Shown here: positions 41,030 through 50,029 of the stretch, one piece after another
Position numbering within the stretch: the stretch's first letter is position 1
How the letters are laid out: the number at the start of each line of letters is the position of its first letter
Source: Lachnospiraceae bacterium
Lineage (GTDB): Bacteria > Bacillota > Clostridia > Lachnospirales > Anaerotignaceae
Length of the DNA stretch: 64,000 nt
Reading direction: 5' to 3'
Assembly (NCBI GenBank): GCA_910576545.1
Contig: CAJTKM010000002.1
Location: 124,001-188,000, forward strand
Notes under the pieces: model-generated
Told to the model about the DNA's origin: nothing
Databases searched by the model: none
Seen by the model: only the letters and a program-made list of their open reading frames with translations
Made by a program: the position numbers and the translations under genes

Positions 41030-43073
41030 ACTGATGGTAGAGATTGCAGGGAGGGTGAGCCGAAATTTTAATGGGGCCATTCAGAACGCGCAAAGGCAGC
41101 TGGGCGGGTTTAGCGATACGCTGAAAAGGGTTGGAATTGCGGTCAGCACGGCGGCAATCGCTACGGCCGGAATTAGCTTTTTCAAGGGCAGCATTGAGGA
41201 AGCCATTGAGTATGAAAGTGTAATGGCTGATGTTGTAAAGGTTGTGGACGGCCTGCGGGACGAAAACGGGCGACTAACACAGAGCTACTACGAAATGTCT
41301 GACGGAATACTGGAAATGTCGAAAAGGATTCCCATGACGACATCTGAAATCGGGGAAATTGTGGCAGCGGCAGGACAGGCCGGAATTGCTTCGGAGGATT
41401 TAACCAAGTTTGCAGAAGATTCGGCGAAAATGGGAATTGCTTTTGACACAACGGCGGAACAGGCAGGGGAATGGATGGCTGCATGGCGAACGAGCTTCGG
41501 CATGAGCCAATCCGAGGTAGTAGCTCTTGCAGACCAAATCAATTATTTGAGCAATACAACATCAGAAAATACACAAAAGCTGTCGGGCGTTGTGTCGAGA
41601 ATTGGTTCACTTGGCCAAGTGGCAGGTCTAAGCGGCGAGGATATTGCGGCGATGGCGGCAAGTATGACAAATATAAGCGAGGAAATATCTGCAACCGGTA
41701 TCAAAAATCTAATGCTGACAATGACGGCTGGCGAAGCGGCGACCGATAAACAAGCGGCGGTGCTGAAAAAATTGGGCTTTTCTGCCACAGAGATGGCAGA
41801 GCGGATGCAGACAGATGCGAAAGGCGCAATACTGGATTTCCTAGGAGCGGTACAGGCTTTGCCAGAGGCAGAGCGGACGGCAACACTGACACAGTATTTT
41901 GGGAGAGAATCCGTTGCAGCAATAGCTCCTTTATTGTCTAATCTGGCTTTTCTGGAAGAGCAGTTCCAAAAAGTGGGGGATGCTTCACTTTATGCAGGTT
42001 CGATGGAAGCGGAATATGCCGCCAGAGCGGATACAACTGCGAATAAAATACAGCTTGCAAAAAACCAGATTTCAGCTTTACAAATAGAAATAGGACAGCG
42101 GTTTCTTCCAATAGTTGGAGATGCGGCGGAGAAATTTTCAGAACTTATTGATGATTTGCCAGAGTTTGTTTCAGAGCACCAAACAGCAATTACCGTTGTG
42201 GGCGGTTTTGCGGCGGCGATCGCGGGCATAAAGCTGGCGGCGTTTATCGTCACGCTGGGAAAGGCAACCGTTGCCCTGACGATGAACCGCATCGCTATGG
42301 CGAAAAGCGGGGCAGAAACGCTGATTTTGAAAGGAATGTATGCAAAAGACGCGATTGCCAGAGGAATCAGCACTGCGGCAACTGTGGCGCACACAGCGGC
42401 GCAGACGGCGCAAAACATTGTAATGGGAGCGGGAGCAGTTGCCGCAAACGCTCTGGGCGCGGCGTTCCGTTTTATGACAGGGCCAATCGGTATTGCTATT
42501 ACAATCATAGGCGCATTGATTGCGGCGGGTGTTCTGTTGTACAAAAACTGGGATACAGTGAAAGCAAAAGCAGCGGAACTATGGGCGAAAGTAAAAGAAA
42601 CCTTTGGAGGAATCAGAGAAGCTATTTCCGGAGCATTTGAAGCTGGAAAGGCAAAAGTTGCAGAGTTTTTCAGTTGGATTGGGGACAAGCTGCACTGGCT
42701 GGACGAAAAGGTATCTTCCATCCCGCTTCTGGGTTCTGTATATAGCGGCATAAAAGGCGGTATAGGCTGGGTTGGTTCAAAGCTGATGGAACATCCTGTT
42801 GCCGCTATGGCAAATGGCGGCGTTGTGACCGCCCCGACGCTTTCCCTGATTGGCGAAGGCGGGGAGCCGGAGGCGGTTCTTCCGCTTTCCAGATTGGAAA
42901 AGATGTTGGACGGCATTTCTACGGGCGGCGGGGGTATTACATATTCCCCGCGCATCGTAATCAACGGGAACACCAACAGGGATGAGGTTATTTCAGCCAC
43001 GCGGGCAAGTTATGATGATTTCAAGCGGCTTATGAACAGGTATCTGAAGGATAACAGAAGGGTAGCATTGTAA
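41001..43073 (+). CDS. Tail tape measure protein
   Basis: 690 aa from GTG 41001 (GGAGGAGGTGG upstream). Residues about 60-400 are the TP901-type tape-measure domain (TSEIGEIVAAAGQAGIASED; ITKNLMLT-like GIKNLMLTMTAGEAATDKQA); hydrophobic segments AAIAGIKLAAFIVTLG and GIAITIIGALIAAGVLLY; C-terminus GGEPEAVLPLSRLEKM is conserved. It sets tail length and is short, predicting a short tail. Confidence 0.93.
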   Translation: MAGGRGRTYELMVEIAGRVSRNFNGAIQNAQRQLGGFSDTLKRVGIAVSTAAIATAGISFFKGSIEEAIEYESVMADVVKVVDGLRDENGRLTQSYYEMSDGILEMSKRIPMTTSEIGEIVAAAGQAGIASEDLTKFAEDSAKMGIAFDTTAEQAGEWMAAWRTSFGMSQSEVVALADQINYLSNTTSENTQKLSGVVSRIGSLGQVAGLSGEDIAAMAASMTNISEEISATGIKNLMLTMTAGEAATDKQAAVLKKLGFSATEMAERMQTDAKGAILDFLGAVQALPEAERTATLTQYFGRESVAAIAPLLSNLAFLEEQFQKVGDASLYAGSMEAEYAARADTTANKIQLAKNQISALQIEIGQRFLPIVGDAAEKFSELIDDLPEFVSEHQTAITVVGGFAAAIAGIKLAAFIVTLGKATVALTMNRIAMAKSGAETLILKGMYAKDAIARGISTAATVAHTAAQTAQNIVMGAGAVAANALGAAFRFMTGPIGIAITIIGALIAAGVLLYKNWDTVKAKAAELWAKVKETFGGIREAISGAFEAGKAKVAEFFSWIGDKLHWLDEKVSSIPLLGSVYSGIKGGIGWVGSKLMEHPVAAMANGGVVTAPTLSLIGEGGEPEAVLPLSRLEKMLDGISTGGGGITYSPRIVINGNTNRDEVISATRASYDDFKRLMNRYLKDNRRVAL

Positions 43074-43106
43074 CAAAATAGGAAAAGGCTAAACGGGGTA
43101 CTATGC

Positions 43107-43254
43107 TATAATGCCAACAGGTAAAGGATGGTGGTATTCACGTTGTATAAAGAGGGTGGACCTTCGGGTGTATTGGAGGTACACATGAGGGTTCTCTTTC
43201 TTTTTTAATGTTCGGAGGAGGAACGTCCTAAAGCTTGGGCGTTTTTTATTTTTC
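43107..43254 (+). ncRNA. Promoter, structured leader and terminator in front of the capsid gene
   Basis: TATAAT at 43107-43112; then hairpins ACC-TTCG-GGT and GTGTA/TACAC, enclosed by AAAGAG (near 43150) and CTCTTT (near 43194) followed by T6; then a second stem (AACGTCC near 43222 with GGGCGTT) and TTTTTTATTTTT. A 26-codon frame (ATG 43128) lies inside. Either a small RNA or an attenuator that insulates capsid expression. Confidence 0.55.
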
Positions 43255-43273
43255 ATAAAAGGAGAGGATAAGA

Positions 43274-44749
43274 ATGGGAAAAAACAAAGAAAAGCTGGAC
43301 GCGCTGATCCGCAGTCAGCAGGAAATTTTGGACGATGCAAAAACGGCTGGCAGGGGGCTTTCTGATGAGGAACAGAGCCGCATGCAGGAATTGCAGCGGG
43401 AAATTGATGCTCTTGCTAATGCGGATACCGGCGGGGGGGAGGATGCCACACGGCAGGCAGTTGAAGCGGAGCGCGGACGCATTGCGGAAATCGGCGAAAT
43501 GTGCAGGGATTTTGGTATGGATGCGGGCGATTTTATCAGAAACGGAAATTCTGTCGATGAGGTACGCGGTAAGATTTTGGAAAAGCTGAAGCAGGAAAAT
43601 GCTCCCCTGCGCAGCGGTATTCGTGTGGACGAAACAGGTGAGGACGCATTCCGCAGGGATATGGCGGACGGGCTGACAATCAGAAGCGGGATTTCGGTGG
43701 AAAAAGCAACAGCTGGGGCAAGGGGATTTGCAGGGGCCAGTCTGCGTGATATGGCAATCCTCTGCATGAGCCGCGCAGGGGAGAACGTCAACAGTCTGCT
43801 GCGTATGGATGCAACAGAAATTTACTATGAGCTGTCCAGACAGTTTTATAACCCGACAGCAGCATTCCCTGCTATTTTGGATACGGCAATCCAGAAAAGC
43901 ATTGTAAGCATTTACCAGAGCGTGCCGACCACATTTGAAGAATGGACGGGCGAAGGAACGCTGAAAGATTTCAAAACAACAGACGACCACAGCTATATTA
44001 TCGGCGGAGCGGGAGACCTGCTTCTGGTGCCTGAAAACGGAGAACTGAAAGCGGATACACCATCTACAGAAAAACTGCCCACCCGTAAGCTGGAAACCTA
44101 TGGCAGGCAGTTTTCCATGAGCCGTCAGGCGTTTATCAACGATGATATCGGGTTCCTGACAGAGATTCCCGGATTATACGCGGCGCGGGCAAAACAGCAG
44201 ATTAACAGGCAGTGTTACCGTGTCCTGTTCCATAACAGCACGATTTTTGACGGGAAAACACTGTTCCATACAGACCATCGCAACCTGATGGAGACTGGAA
44301 GCGCGCCGACAATAGAAAGCATGAAAGCCATGCTTATAAAGATGATGACACAGAAAGACCCGTTCGGGGAATCTATTCATGTTGTGCCGGAAACAGTAAT
44401 TGTCCCGGTTGGATATGAATTTTTGCTGGATGTTCTGTTCAATTCAGACCGCCTTCCTGGCAGTGCAAATAATGATATTAACCCCCTGCGCAGCCGGAAA
44501 ATGAAAGTCGTATCAGATGGTGAGCTGAACGCATTAGCGGGCGATAATCCCTGCCCGTGGTTTATGGCCGCGAACTGGATGACAGCAAAAGGCATTCAGG
44601 TTGACTATTTGAACGGACAGAAACAGCCGACAATCCGCCGCGGAGAAAAGCCGGGGACACTTGGCTTTGTTTGGGATATTTACATGGACTGGGGTATTGC
44701 AGTCAGGGATTTCAGAGGACTTTTGAAAAATCCGGGCGTGGAGCTGTAA
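43274..44749 (+). CDS. Major capsid protein (Mu gpT/ClpP-fusion-like HK97 fold)
   Basis: 491 aa. A charged coiled-coil N-terminus (residues 1-90, scaffold-like) precedes the shell domain, with FEEWTGEGTLKDFKTTDDHS, EKLPTRKLETYGRQFSMSRQ, AFINDDIGFLTEIPGLYAAR and VIVPVGYEFLLDVLFNSDRL. GGAGAGG upstream. Its position downstream of the tape measure is unusual. Confidence 0.92.
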   Translation: MGKNKEKLDALIRSQQEILDDAKTAGRGLSDEEQSRMQELQREIDALANADTGGGEDATRQAVEAERGRIAEIGEMCRDFGMDAGDFIRNGNSVDEVRGKILEKLKQENAPLRSGIRVDETGEDAFRRDMADGLTIRSGISVEKATAGARGFAGASLRDMAILCMSRAGENVNSLLRMDATEIYYELSRQFYNPTAAFPAILDTAIQKSIVSIYQSVPTTFEEWTGEGTLKDFKTTDDHSYIIGGAGDLLLVPENGELKADTPSTEKLPTRKLETYGRQFSMSRQAFINDDIGFLTEIPGLYAARAKQQINRQCYRVLFHNSTIFDGKTLFHTDHRNLMETGSAPTIESMKAMLIKMMTQKDPFGESIHVVPETVIVPVGYEFLLDVLFNSDRLPGSANNDINPLRSRKMKVVSDGELNALAGDNPCPWFMAANWMTAKGIQVDYLNGQKQPTIRRGEKPGTLGFVWDIYMDWGIAVRDFRGLLKNPGVEL

Positions 44750-44766
44750 TTAAGGAGGGAATGCAT

Positions 44767-45105
44767 ATGGCAAAGGCTGTTTATTGGCAGGAAGGAAACA
44801 ACATTGACTATAAAAATACAACCGAAGAACTGATTTCTGCGGGTACAATTGTAGTATTCGGCACGAAAATCGGAATCGCAGGGACAAATATTCCTGCAGG
44901 AGAGACGGGGACGCTTGCGGTATCAGGCGTATTCAGAATGCCGAAGGGAAACGAGGAAATTGCGGCGGGTGATGCTGTATATTTTGATACAGGCACAGAA
45001 ACTGTGAAAAAAGCAGGAGAAACGGGCGGAAATGCAGCTGTGGGTTATGCTGCAGAAGCGGCGGCCAGCGGAGCAGTGGAAGTACTGGTAAAACTGATGG
45101 GATAA
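44767..45105 (+). CDS. DUF2190 head-decoration protein
   Basis: 112 aa. AVYWQEGNNIDYKNTTEELI, SAGTIVVFGTKIGIAGTNIP, then GDAVYFDTGTETVKKAGETG, the usual DUF2190 layout. These proteins are capsid fibres or decoration proteins. AAGGAGGG upstream; ATG 44761 is the alternative start. Confidence 0.85.
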   Translation: MAKAVYWQEGNNIDYKNTTEELISAGTIVVFGTKIGIAGTNIPAGETGTLAVSGVFRMPKGNEEIAAGDAVYFDTGTETVKKAGETGGNAAVGYAAEAAASGAVEVLVKLMG

Positions 45106-45118
45106 GGGAGGAGAAGCA

Positions 45119-45631
45119 ATGCCAGATTTAATCGCAAACAGCGTATTTACTGCGGCAGGGCGGGAATACCGGCCGGGGGAGAAAATTCCCCCGGAGCTGC
45201 CGGAAAGGGAAAAATTGATACAAAAGGGCTTTGTTGTTTGGGAAGGCGGAGAACGTGCAGTCAGAGAGGCGGCAGAATGTGAAGCGGCGGAGCAGACAGC
45301 CAAAGAGGCAGCAGAACGTGAAGCGGCGGAGCAGACAGCCAAAGAGGCAGCAGAACGTGAAGCGGCGGAGCAGACAGCCAAAGAGGCAGCAGAACGTGAA
45401 GCGGCGGAGCAGGAGGCCAGAGAGGCGGCAGAATGTGAAGCGGCGGAGCAGACAGCCAAAGAGGCAGCAGAACGTGAAGCGGCGGAGCAGACAGCCAAAG
45501 AGGCAGCAGAACGTGAAGCGGCGGAGCAGACAGCCAAAGAGGCAGCAGAACGTGAAGCGGCGGAGCAGGAGGCCAGAGAGGCGGCAGAACGGTCGGCTAA
45601 AACTACAAAACCTAAGAAGCCCGCAAAATAA
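45119..45631 (+). CDS. Head-associated protein with 13-residue repeats
   Basis: 170 aa. N-terminal 45 residues form a short domain (PDLIANSVFTAAGREYRPGE). Residues about 50-153 are eight copies of a 13-residue Glu/Ala helix unit (EAAEREAAEQTAK type), then a lysine-rich tail. Probably an extended helical fibre on the head. Confidence 0.75.
   Translation: MPDLIANSVFTAAGREYRPGEKIPPELPEREKLIQKGFVVWEGGERAVREAAECEAAEQTAKEAAEREAAEQTAKEAAEREAAEQTAKEAAEREAAEQEAREAAECEAAEQTAKEAAEREAAEQTAKEAAEREAAEQTAKEAAEREAAEQEAREAAERSAKTTKPKKPAK
45266..45577 (+). repeat. Eight 39-bp units, arranged as two 156-bp blocks
   Basis: 45266-45421 and 45422-45577 are almost identical 156-bp blocks, each of four 39-bp units (first unit with TGT, last with GAGGCCAGA). 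Nested duplication; length variable by slippage. Confidence 0.9.
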
Positions 45632-45651
45632 ACGAGAAAGGAGCGTCGGAC

Positions 45652-45984
45652 TTGAATCTGAGGAAAATCATACGGGATGATTTAGAAGATGTTTTCTTTG
45701 ACATGGAAGAATTTGCGGAGCGGCGCAGCATCAACGGAAAGGAAATGTGTATCATTTTCGATGAAAACGAACTGCTGGAGCGCAAAAAGGAAGGGCGCGC
45801 AGGGAGCCATTTCGACGGGGCATATCTGGCAACGGCGATGCTCTATGTAAAAGCTGAAGAATATGGTCCGCGTCCGAAGGCTGGCTCTGTACTTGTACTA
45901 GATGAAAAAAAGGTTTACCGCATCACGGCGGCCGTAGATGAAGGCGGCGTGTATTCAATTGCATTGGAGGCGAATAAGATTTGA
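45652..45984 (+). CDS. Head-tail joining protein
   Basis: 110 aa from TTG 45652. NLRKIIRDDLEDVFFDMEEF, then PKAGSVLVLDEKKVYRITAA. Order and size match the ATPase-independent head completion/neck proteins (H-K97 gp10-like cluster). Confidence 0.7.
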   Translation: MNLRKIIRDDLEDVFFDMEEFAERRSINGKEMCIIFDENELLERKKEGRAGSHFDGAYLATAMLYVKAEEYGPRPKAGSVLVLDEKKVYRITAAVDEGGVYSIALEANKI

Positions 45985-46682
45985 GCATACAAACTACCCG
46001 AAGCAGAATTGACGGGGACGAAGTGACGTTAATCACAGTAGACGTCAATCCGGGAAATTACCTGACGGTCATTGAAAACATGCTGGGGAATCTGCGGGGA
46101 AAAGCCCCGAATACTCTGCGCAACGCGGTCAATGCCGTTGTGAAGGAAATGAAAAACAGGATGGTTGAGCAGGCAAGGGAAACTTATGCCACAAAAGCTA
46201 TTTTGAAAAAGGACGTCAGAATCCGCAGGGCGTCCGGCTCCAACTATACGGCAAAGCTGCAATCCAAGAATTATCGGCTGGGGACAGCGAAATTCAAGGT
46301 CAGCCCGGGAAGATTGGCAAAAGGAAAGAGAAGGCCAAAACAATATGAAGCAAAGGTTTTACAAAGCAGTTCTATGGAAGTTATGAAATACGGAAATTTG
46401 AAAGCATTTCTGGTGAGGTTCTCAAGCGGGCATAAGGCACTGGTACAGCGTGATCCATCTAAAAGATACGGGGAGAGCAAAGCAAGTGATAGAAAAACAA
46501 AATATGGCAAATATGCGGATATGACTGCTATTGTGGAAAAGAAAGGCCCTTCCGTGGCGGAAATGCTGGGCAGCCGCAGGGTTTACGGTACATTGGAGCC
46601 TGAAATGGGAAACAGGCTGCGGGAGGAAGTCCTGCGGCAGATTAACAAGACCATAGCAAGGGAGGCGGCAAGAAGAAGATGA
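45981..46682 (+). CDS. Minor tail/tail-completion protein (lambda Z-like)
   Basis: 233 aa from TTG 45981, overlapping the previous stop. Basic; TLRNAVNAVVKEMKNRMVEQ, then KVSPGRLAKGKRRPKQYEAK and GHKALVQRDPSKRYGESKAS. Similar to Mu/HK97 gp10-like connectors. Confidence 0.7.
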   Translation: MSIQTTRSRIDGDEVTLITVDVNPGNYLTVIENMLGNLRGKAPNTLRNAVNAVVKEMKNRMVEQARETYATKAILKKDVRIRRASGSNYTAKLQSKNYRLGTAKFKVSPGRLAKGKRRPKQYEAKVLQSSSMEVMKYGNLKAFLVRFSSGHKALVQRDPSKRYGESKASDRKTKYGKYADMTAIVEKKGPSVAEMLGSRRVYGTLEPEMGNRLREEVLRQINKTIAREAARRR

Positions 46683-47146
46683 CGCCGATTTATTTGAGCA
46701 AAGCAATAAAAGAAGAACTGGAGAGGCTTTTTGAGGGCTTTTTTTCCTCTGGTGAAGCGGGATACAACGGGAAAAAAATTTCCATATTTGAGCAGGCTCT
46801 CCCTCTGAACCATGCAGCGGAAGAAGAAGAGTTCATGCCATATATCATCATACGGATTATGGAGGGGGAAATCGGGGAATGGGGTGAGGCGGAAAGCGTC
46901 AAAGTTATTTTGATTTTCTGCACATCGGACGCAGACACGGAGCGGAGCGGGCATGAAGACATTATGAACATGATGCAGAAGGTTAAGGAGAGGATTGCCG
47001 GAAATCCGCAGATAGGTGCGTTTTTTACGGCAGAACTGCCTGTCAAGTGGGTGGTGCAGGATGATGATACTTACCCGATTTATTACGGCGGGATGGAGTT
47101 TGTGTTTGACTGCCCTGCAATACAGCGGGAAAGCCGGTTCGCATAG
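46679..47146 (+). CDS. Tail terminator-like protein
   Basis: 155 aa. PIYLSKAIKEELERLFEGFF, then IIIRIMEGEIGEWGEAESVK, and DTYPIYYGGMEFVFDCPAI. Acidic beta-rich protein at the place of Mu gp37/P2 gpR-like neck proteins. ATGA overlap. Confidence 0.65.
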   Translation: MTPIYLSKAIKEELERLFEGFFSSGEAGYNGKKISIFEQALPLNHAAEEEEFMPYIIIRIMEGEIGEWGEAESVKVILIFCTSDADTERSGHEDIMNMMQKVKERIAGNPQIGAFFTAELPVKWVVQDDDTYPIYYGGMEFVFDCPAIQRESRFA

Positions 47147-47173
47147 GATTTTCAAGAGGAAGGAGGGGGCGGC

Positions 47174-47374
47174 ATGAAAGAATATATTACCCGCGCGGGT
47201 GATCAATGGGATATGATTGCAAAGCGGGTTTACGGGAACGAGTTACTGGCAGATATTCTGATGGAGAAGAATCCACATCTGCTAGATATTTTCCAATTTG
47301 ACGCAGGTGTTGCAATCAAGTGTCCGGATATGGTAATGCAGTCTAACAAAGAGCTGCCGCCATGGAGGAAATGA
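47174..47374 (+). CDS. Tail protein X (LysM-like, P2 gpX)
   Basis: 66 aa. EYITRAGDQWDMIAKRVYGN, LADILMEKNPHLLDIFQFDA are the LysM-like gpX motif. Binds the baseplate hub. Followed at once by the gpD-type hub gene. Confidence 0.88.
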   Translation: MKEYITRAGDQWDMIAKRVYGNELLADILMEKNPHLLDIFQFDAGVAIKCPDMVMQSNKELPPWRK

Positions 47375-48645
47375 AAACACGAAGCGCAAGGCTTATCGTT
47401 GGTTATAATGGGCGTGAAATTTCTGGGAATGTAGAAGATTTCACATATACAGACCCTGCAGGCGGTGCAAGTGACAGCATATCTATTAAAATGGATGACC
47501 GTGATGGGAAGTGGATAGATGCATGGATGCCAGAAAAGGGCGACATGATAACCGCCGCTTTTTTGGTAGAGGATTGGCAGAGGGAGGGCGACAGCCGCAA
47601 TTTGTTTGCGGGTGAATTTACCGTAGACGAAATCGGCATTTCCGGTGACCCTGTTTCCGTTTCTATCGGGGCAGTGAGCAAGCCTGCAGATGATGCGTTT
47701 TCCGCAACGAAACGCAGTCAGACATGGGAAAACGTAACACTGCGGGAAATTGCACAAACGATAGCGGCACGTTATCATCTGGCACTTGTTTATGACGGGG
47801 AGGACATTTCAATCCAAACAAAGGAACAGGACAGAGAGGCGGACGGGGCTTTTTTGAAAAGCCTTTGTGAAAGTTACGGCCTTTTGTTGAAAGTCTACCG
47901 CCGGAAGCTGGTGCTTTACGACAGGGAGCGGTACAAGAAAAAGCCGGCAGTTTTAACGCTGAATCGTTTGGGTGATGTACAAGAATGGAGCTTTGAACGT
48001 TCTTTGGACGGGAGCTATACCGGCGGCAAAATCACATATACCGACCCTATGACGGAGAAGGACGTCGTCTATACCACAGGCATACAAACCCGCCCTTTGG
48101 AATTGAATGAAAAAGTCGATAATGCTGCCGATGCGGAGCGGATATTGAAAGCAAAGCTGGCGAACGCAAACCATGGCGTGGAAAAGATTTCTTTCCGGCT
48201 GATGGGAGAACCGCGCATTGTAAGCGGGCAGGTTATTTCTCTGGAGGGATTTGGAAGAAAAATCAGCGGCGGCTATTTTGTGGATACAGCGGAGCATTCC
48301 GTAAGTCGCGGCGGAGGATATACCACACGCATATCGGCGAGCAGAATCGACACAGGCAGCGGCGCAGAAAGCGCGATTGATTTTTTAGCGTCCATAGGCG
48401 TTATTGTTACGCCGGAATATTGGAAAGAGAACATCGGAAAGATAAAGCATCTGGATTTGCTGCTTTGCAATATGGCAGCGAAAATCAAGAGCAACGCAGA
48501 CGGCGGCAGTATCACTGAAACAGAAGCGGCAGTTTCCGCTCTGGCGGGCGCAGGAATCATTGCTTCGCCGGATTACTGGATACAGCATCAGGGAGAACTG
48601 CCGTGGCTGGGCCAGCTTCTGCAAAATGCTGCGAATGCGCTCTGA
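47362..48645 (+). CDS. Baseplate hub protein gpD (late control D-like)
   Basis: 427 aa. GNVEDFTYTDPAGGASDSIS, AGEFTVDEIGISGDPVSVSI, and NHGVEKISFRLMGEPRIVSG match P2 gpD. The C-terminal 80 residues are two imperfect copies of a small helical motif (TPEYWKENIGKIKHLDLLL and SPDYWIQHQGELPWLGQLL), an added domain possibly for cell-wall binding. Confidence 0.9.
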   Translation: MEEMKTRSARLIVGYNGREISGNVEDFTYTDPAGGASDSISIKMDDRDGKWIDAWMPEKGDMITAAFLVEDWQREGDSRNLFAGEFTVDEIGISGDPVSVSIGAVSKPADDAFSATKRSQTWENVTLREIAQTIAARYHLALVYDGEDISIQTKEQDREADGAFLKSLCESYGLLLKVYRRKLVLYDRERYKKKPAVLTLNRLGDVQEWSFERSLDGSYTGGKITYTDPMTEKDVVYTTGIQTRPLELNEKVDNAADAERILKAKLANANHGVEKISFRLMGEPRIVSGQVISLEGFGRKISGGYFVDTAEHSVSRGGGYTTRISASRIDTGSGAESAIDFLASIGVIVTPEYWKENIGKIKHLDLLLCNMAAKIKSNADGGSITETEAAVSALAGAGIIASPDYWIQHQGELPWLGQLLQNAANAL

Positions 48646-48656
48646 AGGGGGAAGGT

Positions 48657-49304
48657 ATGGAAACAATCAGGATTGGGCGGGTTTCTGCGCTGAATTATGA
48701 AGCAGGAACTGCCCGTATTTTTTACAGTGACAAAAATAACAACACCACAAAGGAACTGCCGCTTTTGTGTGCGGAATACTACATGCCGGAGGTAGATGAT
48801 TTGGTGATGGTTTGTCATCTGCCGAATGGAACAGAGGCGGGTATTATTCTGGGACGCTATTGGACGGATGTCAACCGGCCGCCAGAGGGCAAGCGCGGGC
48901 TTTACCGCAAAGATGTGAGCCGGACAGCGGGAAAAGCCATGCTGCGCTATGCGGAAGATGAAAACCGCGCTGACATTGTCATGCCCAATATCCATATGAA
49001 AACAACAGAGTTTCATATGGAAACAGAAACTATCGGCGGAAGCGGGCGGGATGTTGGCTTTACGGGTCAAAATGTAGTATTGACAGGAACATCCATTCTC
49101 AACATATCGGGAGCAACTGCAAGCATCCACGGAGATATGATGACGGTTTCGGGTGGAGTTATCAGCATTTCCGGCGGTGTAATCCATATATCAGGGGAAG
49201 TAACAATCAGCGGTTCCGGCGATGTGGTACTGGACGGAATCAGCTTGAAAAATCATACGCACACCTGTAATCCAACAGGAACAGAAAGCTCAAAGGCGAA
49301 TTGA
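48657..49304 (+). CDS. Baseplate spike protein gpV-like
   Basis: 215 aa from ATG 48657. OB-fold N-terminal part (ETIRIGRVSALNYEAGTARI, DDLVMVCHLPNGTEAGIILG) then a beta-helical spike (STILNISG-like GTSILNISGATASIHGDMMT, GGVISISGGVIHISGEVTIS) and C-terminal HTHTC that probably binds iron. Pierces the cell surface. Confidence 0.88.
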   Translation: METIRIGRVSALNYEAGTARIFYSDKNNNTTKELPLLCAEYYMPEVDDLVMVCHLPNGTEAGIILGRYWTDVNRPPEGKRGLYRKDVSRTAGKAMLRYAEDENRADIVMPNIHMKTTEFHMETETIGGSGRDVGFTGQNVVLTGTSILNISGATASIHGDMMTVSGGVISISGGVIHISGEVTISGSGDVVLDGISLKNHTHTCNPTGTESSKAN

Positions 49305-49318
49305 GGGAAGGTGACGGC

Positions 49319-49708
49319 ATGATTGGGAGTTTTGGGAGTATTGTATTTCAAACGTCCGACCGGAAGATTTTGACGCCAAGGGGGATACAGCAGACAACAG
49401 GCAGCAGCTGGGCGTTACACGATATTTTTGGAGGAAAGCAAAAAGCCGAATATACAGGGCAGGTACTGCGAACGTTCAGCTTTGATATTACACTTTCAGC
49501 AGAGCTGGGGGTGCGTCCGAGAAAGACACTGGAACAGCTGGAAAAGATGGCAGAAAGCAGAGAGGCATATCTGCTGGTAATTGGCGGCAGACCTATTGGA
49601 GAAAACCCGTGGCGGCTTGTCAGCCTGTCCGAAACATGGGATACTGTGCTGAATCGTGGCGAGCTGGTTTCCGCAAAAGCATCCTTAAATTTGGAAGAAT
49701 ACGTATGA
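49319..49708 (+). CDS. Tail protein gpU-like
   Basis: 129 aa from ATG 49319. SFGSIVFQTSDRKILTPRGI, then RTFSFDITLSAELGVRPRKT and NPWRLVSLSETWDTVLNRGE match P2 gpU. Joins tail tube to baseplate. Confidence 0.85.
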   Translation: MIGSFGSIVFQTSDRKILTPRGIQQTTGSSWALHDIFGGKQKAEYTGQVLRTFSFDITLSAELGVRPRKTLEQLEKMAESREAYLLVIGGRPIGENPWRLVSLSETWDTVLNRGELVSAKASLNLEEYV

Positions 49709-49759
49709 ACAAATCCATAAAGAGGGGAGGGAGATGACATAGAACCGGAGCTGGAATTT

Positions 49760-50029
49760 TTGAATGAAACGGAAGAACTCCGTCATATTGCCGATTGTCT
49801 GAATATCCTTTACCGAACACCGGTCGGGTCCGTTGCTTTGGACAGGGATTTCGGGCTGGACTGGTCGTTTCTGGATTTGCCGCTCCCTGCCGCAAAAGCG
49901 CGGCTGGAAGCGGAACTGATCCAGAAAACGATGAAATATGAGCCCCGCGTGCGGGTGAGCGAAATTTTCTGGGAATATGCGGGAAGGGATGGGAAAATGA
50001 AGCCAAAGGTGGTGCTGGAGATTGTCTGA
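49760..50029 (+). CDS. Baseplate wedge protein gpW (T4 gp25-like)
   Basis: At least 89 aa. ELRHIADCLNILYRTPVGSV, ALDRDFGLDW, and PRVRVSEIFW are the gp25 motifs. The TTG at 49760 has only a distant GGAG; an ATA codon at 49739, with GGGAGGGAG about 6 bases upstream, is in frame and may be the real, unusual start (adding IEPELEF). Confidence 0.85.
   Translation: MNETEELRHIADCLNILYRTPVGSVALDRDFGLDWSFLDLPLPAAKARLEAELIQKTMKYEPRVRVSEIFWEYAGRDGKMKPKVVLEIV

Noticed and set aside
41990..43000. 336-aa minus frame opposite the tape measure
   Set aside because: Shadow of the tape-measure codon usage; no ribosome binding site and no family.
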